DNA of 43,197 nt, taken from the NCBI GenBank assembly GCA_902574335.1, contig CACGNO010000007.1, forward strand, positions 1 through 43,197, read 5' to 3'. Both the position numbers and the translations under genes were made by a program. This document shows, one piece after another, positions 31,146-39,272 of the stretch (its first letter is position 1; each line of letters starts with the position of its first letter). The stretch is from an uncultured Bacteroidota bacterium. Lineage in GTDB: Bacteria > Bacteroidota > Bacteroidia > Flavobacteriales > Flavobacteriaceae. The notes beneath the pieces are model-generated. The model had not been told where the DNA came from, did no database searches, and was given only the letters and a program-made list of their open reading frames with translations.

Positions 31146-31922
31146 TTAAGAGAATTTTCTCTGATTTACAGCTTCGTATAAGATTATTCCTGTTGAAACA
31201 GATAAATTTAAGGAATCAACATTACCAAACATTGGAATACTAATAAGTTCATCAGAATTTTTCATAAATATTTCACTTATGGAAGATTTTTCAGGCCCCA
31301 TGACCAAAGCACATCTTTCTTTTAAATCTATTTCTGTAAATTTTATTTTGGATTTTATAAATGAACTATAAACTTTAAAATCATGTTTTTTAAAAAAATC
31401 AAAAATATCTTCGGAATTCATTTTAAAAACATTTAATTGAAAAACAGCTCCTATACTGGATCTTATTGTATTAGGATTATATATATCAATTTTTGTGTCA
31501 ATCATTATTATATTTTTAAAACCACAAGCCTCGAAAGTTCTCATAATAGCACCGACATTACCAGGTTTTTCAGGATTTTCAAGAACTAGAATTAGTTCGT
31601 CTTTATTTAATTTTAAATCACTTAATTGCTGTTTTTTTTCTTTGACTATTGCAAAAACACCTTCACTTTCTCGATAGATTATTTTTTTTATTAAATCTTC
31701 AGTTATTAAAATTGTTTCAATATTTGAATAATTGAAGTTTTGATTTTTTTTATCTGAAACAAAAATGCATTCAATTTCGAATTTTGATTTAGAGCATAAA
31801 TCTATTTCTCTAGTTCCTTCAACAATAAATTTTTTTTCCTTTTTTCGAAAAGATGATTTATCAAAAAGTTTTTTAACATACTTAAATGTAGTATTGTCTT
31901 TGCTAGATATTTTATTGATCAT
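31146..31922 (-). CDS. TrmH-family RNA methyltransferase (SpoU)
   Basis: An AdoMet-dependent RNA 2'-O-methyltransferase with a knotted SPOUT fold. The three conserved motifs are present: NPEKPGNVGAIMRTFEACG (motif 1), LVMGPEKSSIS (motif 2) and ISIPMFGNVDSLNLSVSTG (motif 3). An N-terminal substrate-binding domain (about residues 1-100) precedes them. The target, tRNA or 23S rRNA, cannot be told from sequence. At 258 residues it is normal. It is divergent from the cysteine desulfurase across 52 bases and heads the transcript with rsh. Confidence 0.9.
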   Translation of the reverse strand: MINKISSKDNTTFKYVKKLFDKSSFRKKEKKFIVEGTREIDLCSKSKFEIECIFVSDKKNQNFNYSNIETILITEDLIKKIIYRESEGVFAIVKEKKQQLSDLKLNKDELILVLENPEKPGNVGAIMRTFEACGFKNIIMIDTKIDIYNPNTIRSSIGAVFQLNVFKMNSEDIFDFFKKHDFKVYSSFIKSKIKFTEIDLKERCALVMGPEKSSISEIFMKNSDELISIPMFGNVDSLNLSVSTGIILYEAVNQRKFS

Positions 31923-31951
31923 AAGATTATATAAAACTAATCAAAATCCCA

Positions 31952-31959
31952 TATCTTTG
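31952..31959 (+). promoter_or_regulatory. Possible -7 element before the cysteine desulfurase gene
   Basis: TATCTTTG matches TAnnTTTG and lies 15 bases before the ATG at 31975 in a 52-base divergent gap. A -33 TTG at the expected distance is not visible. Confidence 0.4.
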
Positions 31960-31974
31960 AAAAGCTAGTCTTAG

Positions 31975-33126
31975 ATGAAAAAAATTTATTTTGATAACGC
32001 TGCAACAACACAAATAAGCAATGAGGTTATTGGTGTTATTTCTGAGGTAATGAAAAATAATTTTGGAAATCCATCCTCAACTCATTCATTTGGAAGAAGT
32101 TCTAAATCATTGTTAGAGCTTTCAAGAAAATATATAGCTGAAAAACTAAATGTTTCACCCTCAGAAATCATTTTTACAAGTGGAGGAACAGAATCAAATA
32201 ATATGATTATTAAATCGGCTGTTGAATCTTTAGGAATTAAAAGAATTATTTCAACTAAAATTGAACACAAGGCCGTTTTAAACTCAGTCGAGACTATATC
32301 AAAAAATAAAAAACTTTCTCTTGATTTTCTTAATGTTGATGAAAATGGAAATCCAGATAAAAATCAACTTAAAGAACTTCTTGAAAATTCTGATGAAAAG
32401 ACTTTAGTTAGCTTGATGCATATAAACAATGAGATTGGTACAATGATAGATTTGAATGAGTACGGTGAATTATGTGAATCAAATAATGCCTTTTTTCACA
32501 GTGATACTGTTCAAACTATTGGACATTATAATCTGGACTTAAGTAAAACAAAAATTGACTTTATAACATGCTCAGCTCACAAGTTTCATGGACCAAAAGG
32601 AGTTGGTTTTATTTATGTAAAAAATGGTACAAATTTACTACCACTAATTGAGGGTGGATCTCAAGAAAGAGGATTAAGGGGTGGAACTGAAAGTATACAC
32701 AATATTGCAGGTTTGAAAAAGGCTTTTGAATCGTCATATAATAGGCTAGAAAAAGATTCAAAAAATGTTCTTCAAATAAAAGAACATTTTATCAATTCTA
32801 TTAAAAAATCTGTTCCCGACAGTAAAATAAATGGTAATTCTTCAAAAAATAATTCCTCATATGCAATTTTGAATATATGTCTTCCAATCTCAGTTGAAAA
32901 AAAGACTTTATTAAACTTTAAATTGGATTTAGCTGGTATTGCATGCTCTGGTGGAAGTGCGTGCCAATCAGGAAGTCAAAAACCATCACATGTTCTCTCA
33001 GAAATACAAACCGAAAATGATATTAAAAAGATCTCTTTAAGATTTTCTTTCTCTAAATATAATACGATTGATGAGGTAGATTATGTAGTTGATTTTTTGA
33101 AAATGTTCGTCGATGAGAATTGCTAA
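31975..33126 (+). CDS. Cysteine desulfurase (NifS/IscS-like)
   Basis: Takes sulfur from L-cysteine as an enzyme persulfide for Fe-S clusters, thiamine or tRNA thiolation. PLP-site residues are His98 in IEHKAVL, Asp177 in HSDTVQ and the Schiff-base Lys203 in CSAHKFHGPKGVGF. The mobile active-site Cys330 lies in GSACQSGSQKPSHVL, so it is a group I (IscS/NifS) type. At 383 residues it is complete. No iscU-like partner is adjacent. The MnmA in this window is a possible sulfur acceptor. Its end overlaps the convergent M23 gene by 4 bases. Confidence 0.94.
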   Translation: MKKIYFDNAATTQISNEVIGVISEVMKNNFGNPSSTHSFGRSSKSLLELSRKYIAEKLNVSPSEIIFTSGGTESNNMIIKSAVESLGIKRIISTKIEHKAVLNSVETISKNKKLSLDFLNVDENGNPDKNQLKELLENSDEKTLVSLMHINNEIGTMIDLNEYGELCESNNAFFHSDTVQTIGHYNLDLSKTKIDFITCSAHKFHGPKGVGFIYVKNGTNLLPLIEGGSQERGLRGGTESIHNIAGLKKAFESSYNRLEKDSKNVLQIKEHFINSIKKSVPDSKINGNSSKNNSSYAILNICLPISVEKKTLLNFKLDLAGIACSGGSACQSGSQKPSHVLSEIQTENDIKKISLRFSFSKYNTIDEVDYVVDFLKMFVDENC

Positions 33127-34763
33127 AATTGTAAGGAATCAATAACTACTTTTGAATTACCAACAAGATCTTGAATTTCTATTTCAATTCTATTTATTTG
33201 ATTTTTTTTGATAAGAGTATCATTTTTAAAAAAAATTTTATTCAATTTCGGTTCATATTCAAATAGAGCCCATTTATTATTTATTTTACCAACATAACTT
33301 TTAATCCCAGTTTCTTTATCGCGAATAAAATACTGGATTTGTTTTTTATGGTTAATTCTTTTATTTCTGATTATTGAGGGCAAAATTGTATCATAATCGA
33401 TGTAGAATTTCCCCAGTGATTTAGTTTTAAATTTATAATAACCATTAGTTATTTTGTTTGACACAAAACTTGACGAACCATCATAGTTTTTTCGAGATAA
33501 ATACTGGCCTGTTGATTTTTGATCAACTAAGAAATTAATTTCAAAATTTTTCATTGCTTCAATGAAAGGATTATAAGCAAACAGAGTGTCATTTTCATAC
33601 TCAAATAAAATTTTAGATTTTCTTTGAAATGTATTTTTGTCGATACTTAGTTTATGACCATTGAACTCTAATTCATATCCTTTTTCAGTATCTATAATTT
33701 TATTGTTTGGGAAAACAACTTCATAGTCATATTCATAATTATTTTCTGATCCAATTAATGGAATCACCAAATAGGTGTTGTTTTTATCATAATCACTAAG
33801 TTTTATTTTTATATCAACTTTTTCTTTTTCATTAATAATTATACCATTACTGTTTTTTGAAACAAATCTTAATTTTTTTTCTTTATTACTAAATAACTTT
33901 ACAATTCTAGATTTATTCAAAACAAAAAACTCATAATCAACAAATTCTTTCTGAATGGGTTTTTCTGGGAAAGAGAATGAATCAAAAGTGAATTCAAAAT
34001 CAAGAGAATCATTTTTAAACAAAGAATATTTATAGTTTCCAAAAATATTATTCGTTAGATTTTGTCTGTCATATGATATCACACCAAAACCAATTGTATC
34101 TCGAGTTTTTATAGTATTTGATCTATATGTACTATCGTTAATTTTTTCTATATCTAATTTTACTTTTTTTAATAGCCCATTTTTTATACCATACATATAT
34201 AAGCTTTTAACATAAGGTCTAATGGTATCTTTAATTTTAAACTTATAAGATCTAGGGTTAATTGGTAATTCAGTATCTGTTTTTCTAATTTCAAAGTGTA
34301 AATGTGGACCAAAGGAAGTTCCAGTATTACCAGAGAAACCCAGTATATCTTTTTTACTAATTTTAAGCTCATTCTTCTTAAAAAATTTCCTTATCTCATA
34401 GCTTTTATTTTTGTATTGTAATTGATTTATTATTTTTTCAATTTTATCGCTGAATCTACTTAAATGAGCATAAACACTTGTTAAATTATTAGCATGATTT
34501 ATATATATAACTTTACCAAAACCGGATGTTGAGACTTGTATTCTAGAAACATAGCCAGAATCTATTGATCTAATCAAAACACCTTCTTTACCTTTAGTTT
34601 TAATATCAATCCCAGAATGAAAACCGCTAGATCTTAATTCTCCAAAATTTCCGCTTAGTAGAATTGGAAATTCAATTGGGGATTCAATATCTTTTTCAGC
34701 TGTTTTCTGTGAGCTTAATGTTATTGAAAAAATTATTATTAAAACAAAAATTATATTTTTCAA
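33123..34763 (-). CDS. Exported M23-family metallopeptidase
   Basis: A zinc peptidase or a related inactive regulator that acts on peptidoglycan cross-links in the periplasm. A signal peptide is seen (about residues 1-18, IIFVLIIIFSITLSSQ). The LytM/M23 domain follows at once (about 30-165), with the metal ligands His49 and Asp53 in HSGIDIK, His100 in YAHLS, and His154/His156 in GPHLHFEI, all intact. The remaining 380 residues are beta-rich and of no family I can name. At 546 residues it is a Bacteroidota type. Its promoter would be in the 68-base divergent gap with the coiled-coil gene. Confidence 0.9.
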   Translation of the reverse strand: MKNIIFVLIIIFSITLSSQKTAEKDIESPIEFPILLSGNFGELRSSGFHSGIDIKTKGKEGVLIRSIDSGYVSRIQVSTSGFGKVIYINHANNLTSVYAHLSRFSDKIEKIINQLQYKNKSYEIRKFFKKNELKISKKDILGFSGNTGTSFGPHLHFEIRKTDTELPINPRSYKFKIKDTIRPYVKSLYMYGIKNGLLKKVKLDIEKINDSTYRSNTIKTRDTIGFGVISYDRQNLTNNIFGNYKYSLFKNDSLDFEFTFDSFSFPEKPIQKEFVDYEFFVLNKSRIVKLFSNKEKKLRFVSKNSNGIIINEKEKVDIKIKLSDYDKNNTYLVIPLIGSENNYEYDYEVVFPNNKIIDTEKGYELEFNGHKLSIDKNTFQRKSKILFEYENDTLFAYNPFIEAMKNFEINFLVDQKSTGQYLSRKNYDGSSSFVSNKITNGYYKFKTKSLGKFYIDYDTILPSIIRNKRINHKKQIQYFIRDKETGIKSYVGKINNKWALFEYEPKLNKIFFKNDTLIKKNQINRIEIEIQDLVGNSKVVIDSLQF

Positions 34764-34831
34764 TGAGATATTAATTAAAAGAATTGTTTATAATTTTATA
34801 TAGCTTTAAATTTATATAATACTATTCTATT

Positions 34832-35119
34832 GTGAAAGAAACTTTAAAGAATGTTAATCATTTGTATGATAAAATTGATGAACTTTTAAATAAATATGAT
34901 TCTTTAAAAATTGACAATAAAAAAATTAAAGAGGATTTACAACTATTGCAATTAAATCTTAAAGACAAGGAAAAAGATTATGCGGAGCTAAAAAAAAAGT
35001 ATGATTCTCTAAAGTTAGTTAATGCGATGTCACCTGATGGAGAGAGTGTATTGGCAAAGAAAAAAATTAGAAAAATGATTGATGATATTGATGATTGTAT
35101 TTTAAATTTAATGGGTTAA
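34832..35119 (+). CDS. Small coiled-coil protein upstream of zapA
   Basis: A 95-residue, charged protein whose first 70 residues form a continuous heptad coiled coil (LYDKIDELLNKYDSL, LKDKEKDYAELKKKYDSLK) with a short C-terminal helix (KIRKMIDDIDDCILNLM). By shape and position next to zapA it could be a ZapB-like partner in Z-ring assembly; that role is inference. The start is GTG at 34832, 23 bases after a TAGCTTTA sequence that resembles a -7 element. Its stop overlaps the zapA ATG as TAATG, so both are probably made together. Confidence 0.78.
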   Translation: MKETLKNVNHLYDKIDELLNKYDSLKIDNKKIKEDLQLLQLNLKDKEKDYAELKKKYDSLKLVNAMSPDGESVLAKKKIRKMIDDIDDCILNLMG

Positions 35120-35403
35120 TGCAAAAAATTAAATTAAATATTGGAAATCGTATTTACCCATTGAGTGTAGATGAAAAACAAGAGGAAATACTAAGAAAAG
35201 CATCAAAAAAAATAAATGAGATGATTAATGATTATGAAAGCAAGTATGCGGTCAAGGATAAACAAGATAGTCTTGCAATGTGTGCATTACAAATTTTAAG
35301 TCAAAGTAAAATTTTTATTAATTCAGATGATAAGGAAACAGTCGAGATTGGAAATAAAATAGAAGAATTAAAAAATTTAATTGACTCAAGATTAGAAAAT
35401 TAA
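35119..35403 (+). CDS. zapA: Cell division protein ZapA
   Basis: A FtsZ-binding protein that bundles Z-ring filaments. The N-terminal globular part (MQKIKLNIGNRIYPLSVDEK then QEEILRKASKKINEMI) and the C-terminal helix for a coiled-coil dimer match the family. The frame is open further upstream to 35095, but the ATG at 35119 overlaps the previous stop and yields the normal N-terminus, giving 94 residues. The 6S RNA candidate lies 25 bases downstream, an arrangement also found in proteobacteria. Confidence 0.9.
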   Translation: MQKIKLNIGNRIYPLSVDEKQEEILRKASKKINEMINDYESKYAVKDKQDSLAMCALQILSQSKIFINSDDKETVEIGNKIEELKNLIDSRLEN

Positions 35404-35428
35404 AACGTTCATTAAAATATATAATTTT

Positions 35429-35580
35429 ACCTACAGCAGATTAAATTTGGTAAACTCAACACTATTTTTTTTAAAAAAGGTAAGTCTGTATGCTAGAGCG
35501 CGCCCTCAGGGGATTTTCGAATATTCAGTTAGCCTTAAACTTGTATAACAGGAGTTTATACAACTAATCTGTTTGTAGGT
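35429..35580 (+). ncRNA. ssrS: 6S RNA candidate (6S-Flavo type)
   Basis: A small RNA that mimics an open promoter and binds RNA polymerase. The ends pair: ACCTACAGCAGATTA at 35429-35443 with TAATCTG (35566-35572) and GTAGGT (35575-35580), leaving a small bulge. The core AGCCTTAAACT (35531-35541) resembles the AGCCUUAAAACU of E. coli 6S RNA. An inner hairpin TTGTATAA/TTATACAA (35541-35548, 35556-35563) and a GC-rich CCCTCAGGGG element (35503-35512) stand out in this AT-rich genome. A T-run follows at 35580-35585, giving the strand and a terminator. It lies just after zapA. The last 17 bases are antisense to the galK end. Exact ends are uncertain by a few bases. Confidence 0.8.
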
Positions 35581-36691
35581 TTTTTATTTTAACTCCATCA
35601 CAAATATTGATTTCAATTGGGGTTAAATTAATAGAAAACTTTTCAAAGTAGCTTTTGCTAGCTTCTTCAATAAACTTATCTATAAATTTTTTATGAATAA
35701 GGTTTATTGTACAACCACCAAATCCTCCACCCATCATTCTGGATCCTAATATCTGGTCATGCACTTTAGTTAGGTCAACTAAATAATCTAATTCATTACA
35801 ACTAACCTCATATAAATCTTTTAAACCTGCATGGGATTGATACATTAAATTTCCTATTTCCATTAATTTAAATTCATTGAGTTTTATTGCTGCATCATGG
35901 GTTCTTAGATTTTCATTTATTACAAATGATGCTCTATTATATATTTTAACATCCATGTCATTCTTTAAACTTTCAATGATGTTTAGGTCTACTTCACATA
36001 AGGATGAAAATTTATTACCATACTTTTCATTAATTAATTTTAAAGCATAGTTACACTCTTCAACTCTATCATTATATGCTGTATTAGCGAGATTATGTTC
36101 TACGTTTGTATTTAAAAGAATTATCTGATAATCTTTAAATTCAGCAGTTACGTACTTAAAATTTCTAGAATGGCACTCCAAATGAATCAATTTATTTTTT
36201 TGACCATTTAGAATAGTAAATTGATCCATTATTCCTCCCTTGAGTCCAATGTAGTTGTGTTCTACATCGCTAACAATATCAACAATTTCATTTTTTTTGA
36301 TTTCAAGGTTATTAATTTCTATTAGGCTCGATGCTAATCCAGATATTAATGCTGAAGATGAGCTTATTCCAGCTCCTATTGGTAAACTGCTATTGATTTC
36401 ACAAGAAAAGGCAGATATTCTTTGATTTTTTTTATTGATTAAATTATTAACAGTACCTAATATATAATTTTGCCAGTGTTCAGAGGATTTTTCAAGTGAA
36501 GAAAAGTCAAATTCAAATTTTTTATTTATTGTTTTTGATTCAATAAAGCATTTATTTCCAGGGATATTTTCAACTATAAACTGAACTTTTTTATCTATAG
36601 CTCCTGGAAGGACAGAACCACCATTATAATCAACATGTTCTCCAATTAAATTAATTCTACCTGGTGATTCAACTTTAATTTTTTTATTCAT
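35564..36691 (-). CDS. galK: Galactokinase
   Basis: Phosphorylates D-galactose at C1 with ATP, the first step of the Leloir pathway. It is a GHMP kinase: GRINLIGEHVDYNGG (11-25) is the galactokinase signature, GAGISSSSALISG (106-118) the ATP-binding glycine/serine loop, Asp155 in GGIMDQF the catalytic base and MMGGGFGGCTINL the C-terminal motif. At 375 residues it is full length. Its start overlaps the galE stop by 8 bases. galT is not seen nearby. Its stop codon (TAG) lies in the 3' arm of the 6S RNA candidate on the opposite strand. Confidence 0.95.
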   Translation of the reverse strand: MNKKIKVESPGRINLIGEHVDYNGGSVLPGAIDKKVQFIVENIPGNKCFIESKTINKKFEFDFSSLEKSSEHWQNYILGTVNNLINKKNQRISAFSCEINSSLPIGAGISSSSALISGLASSLIEINNLEIKKNEIVDIVSDVEHNYIGLKGGIMDQFTILNGQKNKLIHLECHSRNFKYVTAEFKDYQIILLNTNVEHNLANTAYNDRVEECNYALKLINEKYGNKFSSLCEVDLNIIESLKNDMDVKIYNRASFVINENLRTHDAAIKLNEFKLMEIGNLMYQSHAGLKDLYEVSCNELDYLVDLTKVHDQILGSRMMGGGFGGCTINLIHKKFIDKFIEEASKSYFEKFSINLTPIEINICDGVKIKNLQTD

Positions 36692-37706
36692 CCTTATTTA
36701 AATTCAGTTCCCAGTTCCATGCTGATTTCAATGCATTTTTCAAACTGTTTTTTGTTGACCAATTTAATTCTTCTTTAATTTTTGAAGTATCTGCATAAGC
36801 AGTAACCACATCTCCTTTTCTTCTCTCTCCAATTTTATAATTTAACTTTATATCATTAACATTTTCAAAAATATGGATCAGTTCAAGAACAGAGGTTCCT
36901 TTACCTGTCCCAACGTTATATACTTTGAACAAACTATCATCATTTGAACTTATTAATTTTTCTAAACAAGTAATGTGTACTTCTGCTAAATCCATAATAT
37001 GAATGTAGTCTCTTACACATGTTCCATCAGCTGTTTCGTAGTCATTTCCAAAGACAGTTAAACACTCTCTTTTTCCAATTGCGGTTTGTGTTATGTAAGG
37101 AACCAAGTTTTCAGGAATCCCAAGGGGAAGTTCACCTATTAAAGCTGAAGGGTGTGCACCAATTGGATTAAAATATCTTAAGGTAATATTTTTAAAACTA
37201 TGCCCTGAATCATGAAGAGATTTAAGAACTTCCTCACATTGTCTTTTTGATTGACCATATGGTGATTCCGCTTCCTTTAATGGGAAACTTTCATCTATTG
37301 GCATCAAATCAGCTTGTCCGTAGACAGTACAGCTTGAGCTAAAAATAAAGTTTATTGGATTCTCTAATAATTTTATTTCATCGATAATATTTTCAAGCGA
37401 ACCAACATTATTGGAAAAATATTTTTCAGGATAGTTTACACTTTCATTTACAGATTTATGAGCAGCAAAATGAATAATTCCATCAAATGTATAATCTTGA
37501 AAAAGTTTAGAAACAGCCTTTTTATCTTTTAAATCAATTTTTTCAAAAGCTGGTTTTTTACTTGTTATTTTAAAAATATTATCTAAAACTTCAATATTAG
37601 AGTTTGAAAGATCATCGACAACGACTATATCATAACCTTTTTCTAATAATAAAACACTAGTGTGTGAACCTATATATCCTAATCCACCTGTAACTAAGAT
37701 TTGCAT
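36684..37706 (-). CDS. galE: UDP-glucose 4-epimerase
   Basis: Interconverts UDP-galactose and UDP-glucose with bound NAD, linking galactose to central sugar metabolism. It is an extended short-chain dehydrogenase: GGLGYIG (7-13) binds NAD, SSSCTVYG (123-130) supplies the active Ser/Thr, and Tyr150/Lys154 in SPYGQSK are catalytic. At 340 residues it is normal. It sits 4 bases after the upstream sulfatase and overlaps galK by 8 bases, so sulfatase-galE-galK is one operon. Confidence 0.95.
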   Translation of the reverse strand: MQILVTGGLGYIGSHTSVLLLEKGYDIVVVDDLSNSNIEVLDNIFKITSKKPAFEKIDLKDKKAVSKLFQDYTFDGIIHFAAHKSVNESVNYPEKYFSNNVGSLENIIDEIKLLENPINFIFSSSCTVYGQADLMPIDESFPLKEAESPYGQSKRQCEEVLKSLHDSGHSFKNITLRYFNPIGAHPSALIGELPLGIPENLVPYITQTAIGKRECLTVFGNDYETADGTCVRDYIHIMDLAEVHITCLEKLISSNDDSLFKVYNVGTGKGTSVLELIHIFENVNDIKLNYKIGERRKGDVVTAYADTSKIKEELNWSTKNSLKNALKSAWNWELNLNKDE

Positions 37707-37710
37707 TTAT

Positions 37711-39231
37711 TTATTCGAGTTCAAGTTTTTCAGCCTTTTTTTTGTTGTTTCCCAAAATTTCATCATATCTAGCAATCATTTCATTTAATTTTTCGGGGTT
37801 GCTTTTTGACAAATCATTTTGTTGAGAAATATCTTCATCTAAATTGAATAATAAATAGTCTTTTGAATTACCCAATTCTATATTTACTCTAGGATTTGTT
37901 GCAGGAAGATTATAAGGTGGAATCATTACCCAATTATTTTGTCTAAATGCAGTTCTTGAAGTTGCTTCAATAACAAGTTCATCCCTTCCTTTTCCAGAAT
38001 TTTCAAAAAATACACTTGATAAATCAACTCCATCTTTAGATTTTGTATCTGAACCCAATAGTGATGAAAATGAATTTAAGAAATCGATTTGAGTTACTAC
38101 TTCATCAGAGACTTGTGGTTTAACTTTTCCTTTCCAATAAGTTATAAAAGGGACTCTTGTTCCAGCTTCATATAGACTGTATTTACCTCCTCTTAAATTT
38201 CCAGCTGGAGTATGGTCTCCTAACTTTTCGACAGCATCATCATAGTAGCCATCATTTAAAACTGGACCGTTATCACTAGAAATAATTATAATTGTATTTT
38301 CCAGAATACCATTTTCCTCTAAGTAATCATACATTTCTCCAATACACCAATCCGCTTCTTTTATTACATCACCTCTTGGACCCATTCCTGAGGTTCCTTC
38401 AAATCTTGGGTGAGGCGTTCTAGGTACATGTGGTTGTTGAAGTGAGTAAAAAAGGAAGAAAGGTTTGTCTTTAACTGTATCCAAATATTCTTTCGCTTTA
38501 TTTATAAATTCATCAGCCATATCAATATCACTCCATTTTGCTTTTTCACCGCCTTTCATGTATCCAATTCTTGGAACACCATTAACAATCGCCTTATTAT
38601 GACCATGATGCCATTTCATTGTCAATAATTCAGGGTTTTTGGTACCACTTGGTAAACCATAATCATCATTTCCAAAATTAATTTCAATTGGGTCATTTGG
38701 GTCTAGATTCACAACATTTCCATTTTCAATGTATACAGTAGGAACTCTATCTTGTGTATCAGCCATAATATAAGAATGATCAAAACCAACTTCATTTGGA
38801 CCAGGTTTGATCAAGCTATTGTAATCAACAGGGCCACCTTTGCCAAGTCCTAAGTGCCATTTTCCAACAACACCTGTTTCATAACCTAATGATTTGAACA
38901 TTTTTGGTAAAGTCATTTCACTTTCATCAATTATCAAATTTCCACCTGTTATAATTTTAGCTCTTTTATTTCTCCAAGGGTAAGTACCAGTCATCAAAGC
39001 ATATCTACTAGGACTACATGTTGCTGAACTTGCATATCCATTAGTAAATCTAATTCCTCCATTTGCAATTTTATCAATATTTGGAGTCTCTAAAGTTCCT
39101 AATTCGTATGAACTAACATCACCATAACCTAAATCATCTAAATAAATAAGAACGACGTTGGGTTGTACATTTTTTTCATTTCCACATGAGTAAAAAAGTA
39201 GAAAAAATAATAGTAGAAAATTTGCTTTCAT
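37711..39231 (-). CDS. Sulfatase lipoprotein (first of four)
   Basis: A type I, formylglycine-dependent sulfatase of 506 residues, predicted to be a membrane-anchored lipoprotein (Cys16 after FLLFYS). Metal ligands are the Asp pair in YLDDLGYGD (32-33). The modification site is Cys72 in CSPSRYALMTG, a Cys-type signature. VGKWHLG and SSDNGP supply further active-site residues. It resembles arylsulfatase A-like enzymes; the sugar substrate cannot be told. It leads the operon with galE and galK (4-base gap), which points to a sulfated galactose unit as substrate. Confidence 0.92.
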   Translation of the reverse strand: MKANFLLLFFLLFYSCGNEKNVQPNVVLIYLDDLGYGDVSSYELGTLETPNIDKIANGGIRFTNGYASSATCSPSRYALMTGTYPWRNKRAKIITGGNLIIDESEMTLPKMFKSLGYETGVVGKWHLGLGKGGPVDYNSLIKPGPNEVGFDHSYIMADTQDRVPTVYIENGNVVNLDPNDPIEINFGNDDYGLPSGTKNPELLTMKWHHGHNKAIVNGVPRIGYMKGGEKAKWSDIDMADEFINKAKEYLDTVKDKPFFLFYSLQQPHVPRTPHPRFEGTSGMGPRGDVIKEADWCIGEMYDYLEENGILENTIIIISSDNGPVLNDGYYDDAVEKLGDHTPAGNLRGGKYSLYEAGTRVPFITYWKGKVKPQVSDEVVTQIDFLNSFSSLLGSDTKSKDGVDLSSVFFENSGKGRDELVIEATSRTAFRQNNWVMIPPYNLPATNPRVNIELGNSKDYLLFNLDEDISQQNDLSKSNPEKLNEMIARYDEILGNNKKKAEKLELE

Positions 39232-39272
39232 AATAATTTATATTTTAGTTGGATAATACAATCACTAACTTA

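Noticed and set aside
35095-35118. Upstream start for zapA at 35095
   Set aside because: It would lie within the end of the coiled-coil gene and add unconserved residues; the TAATG overlap start fits better.
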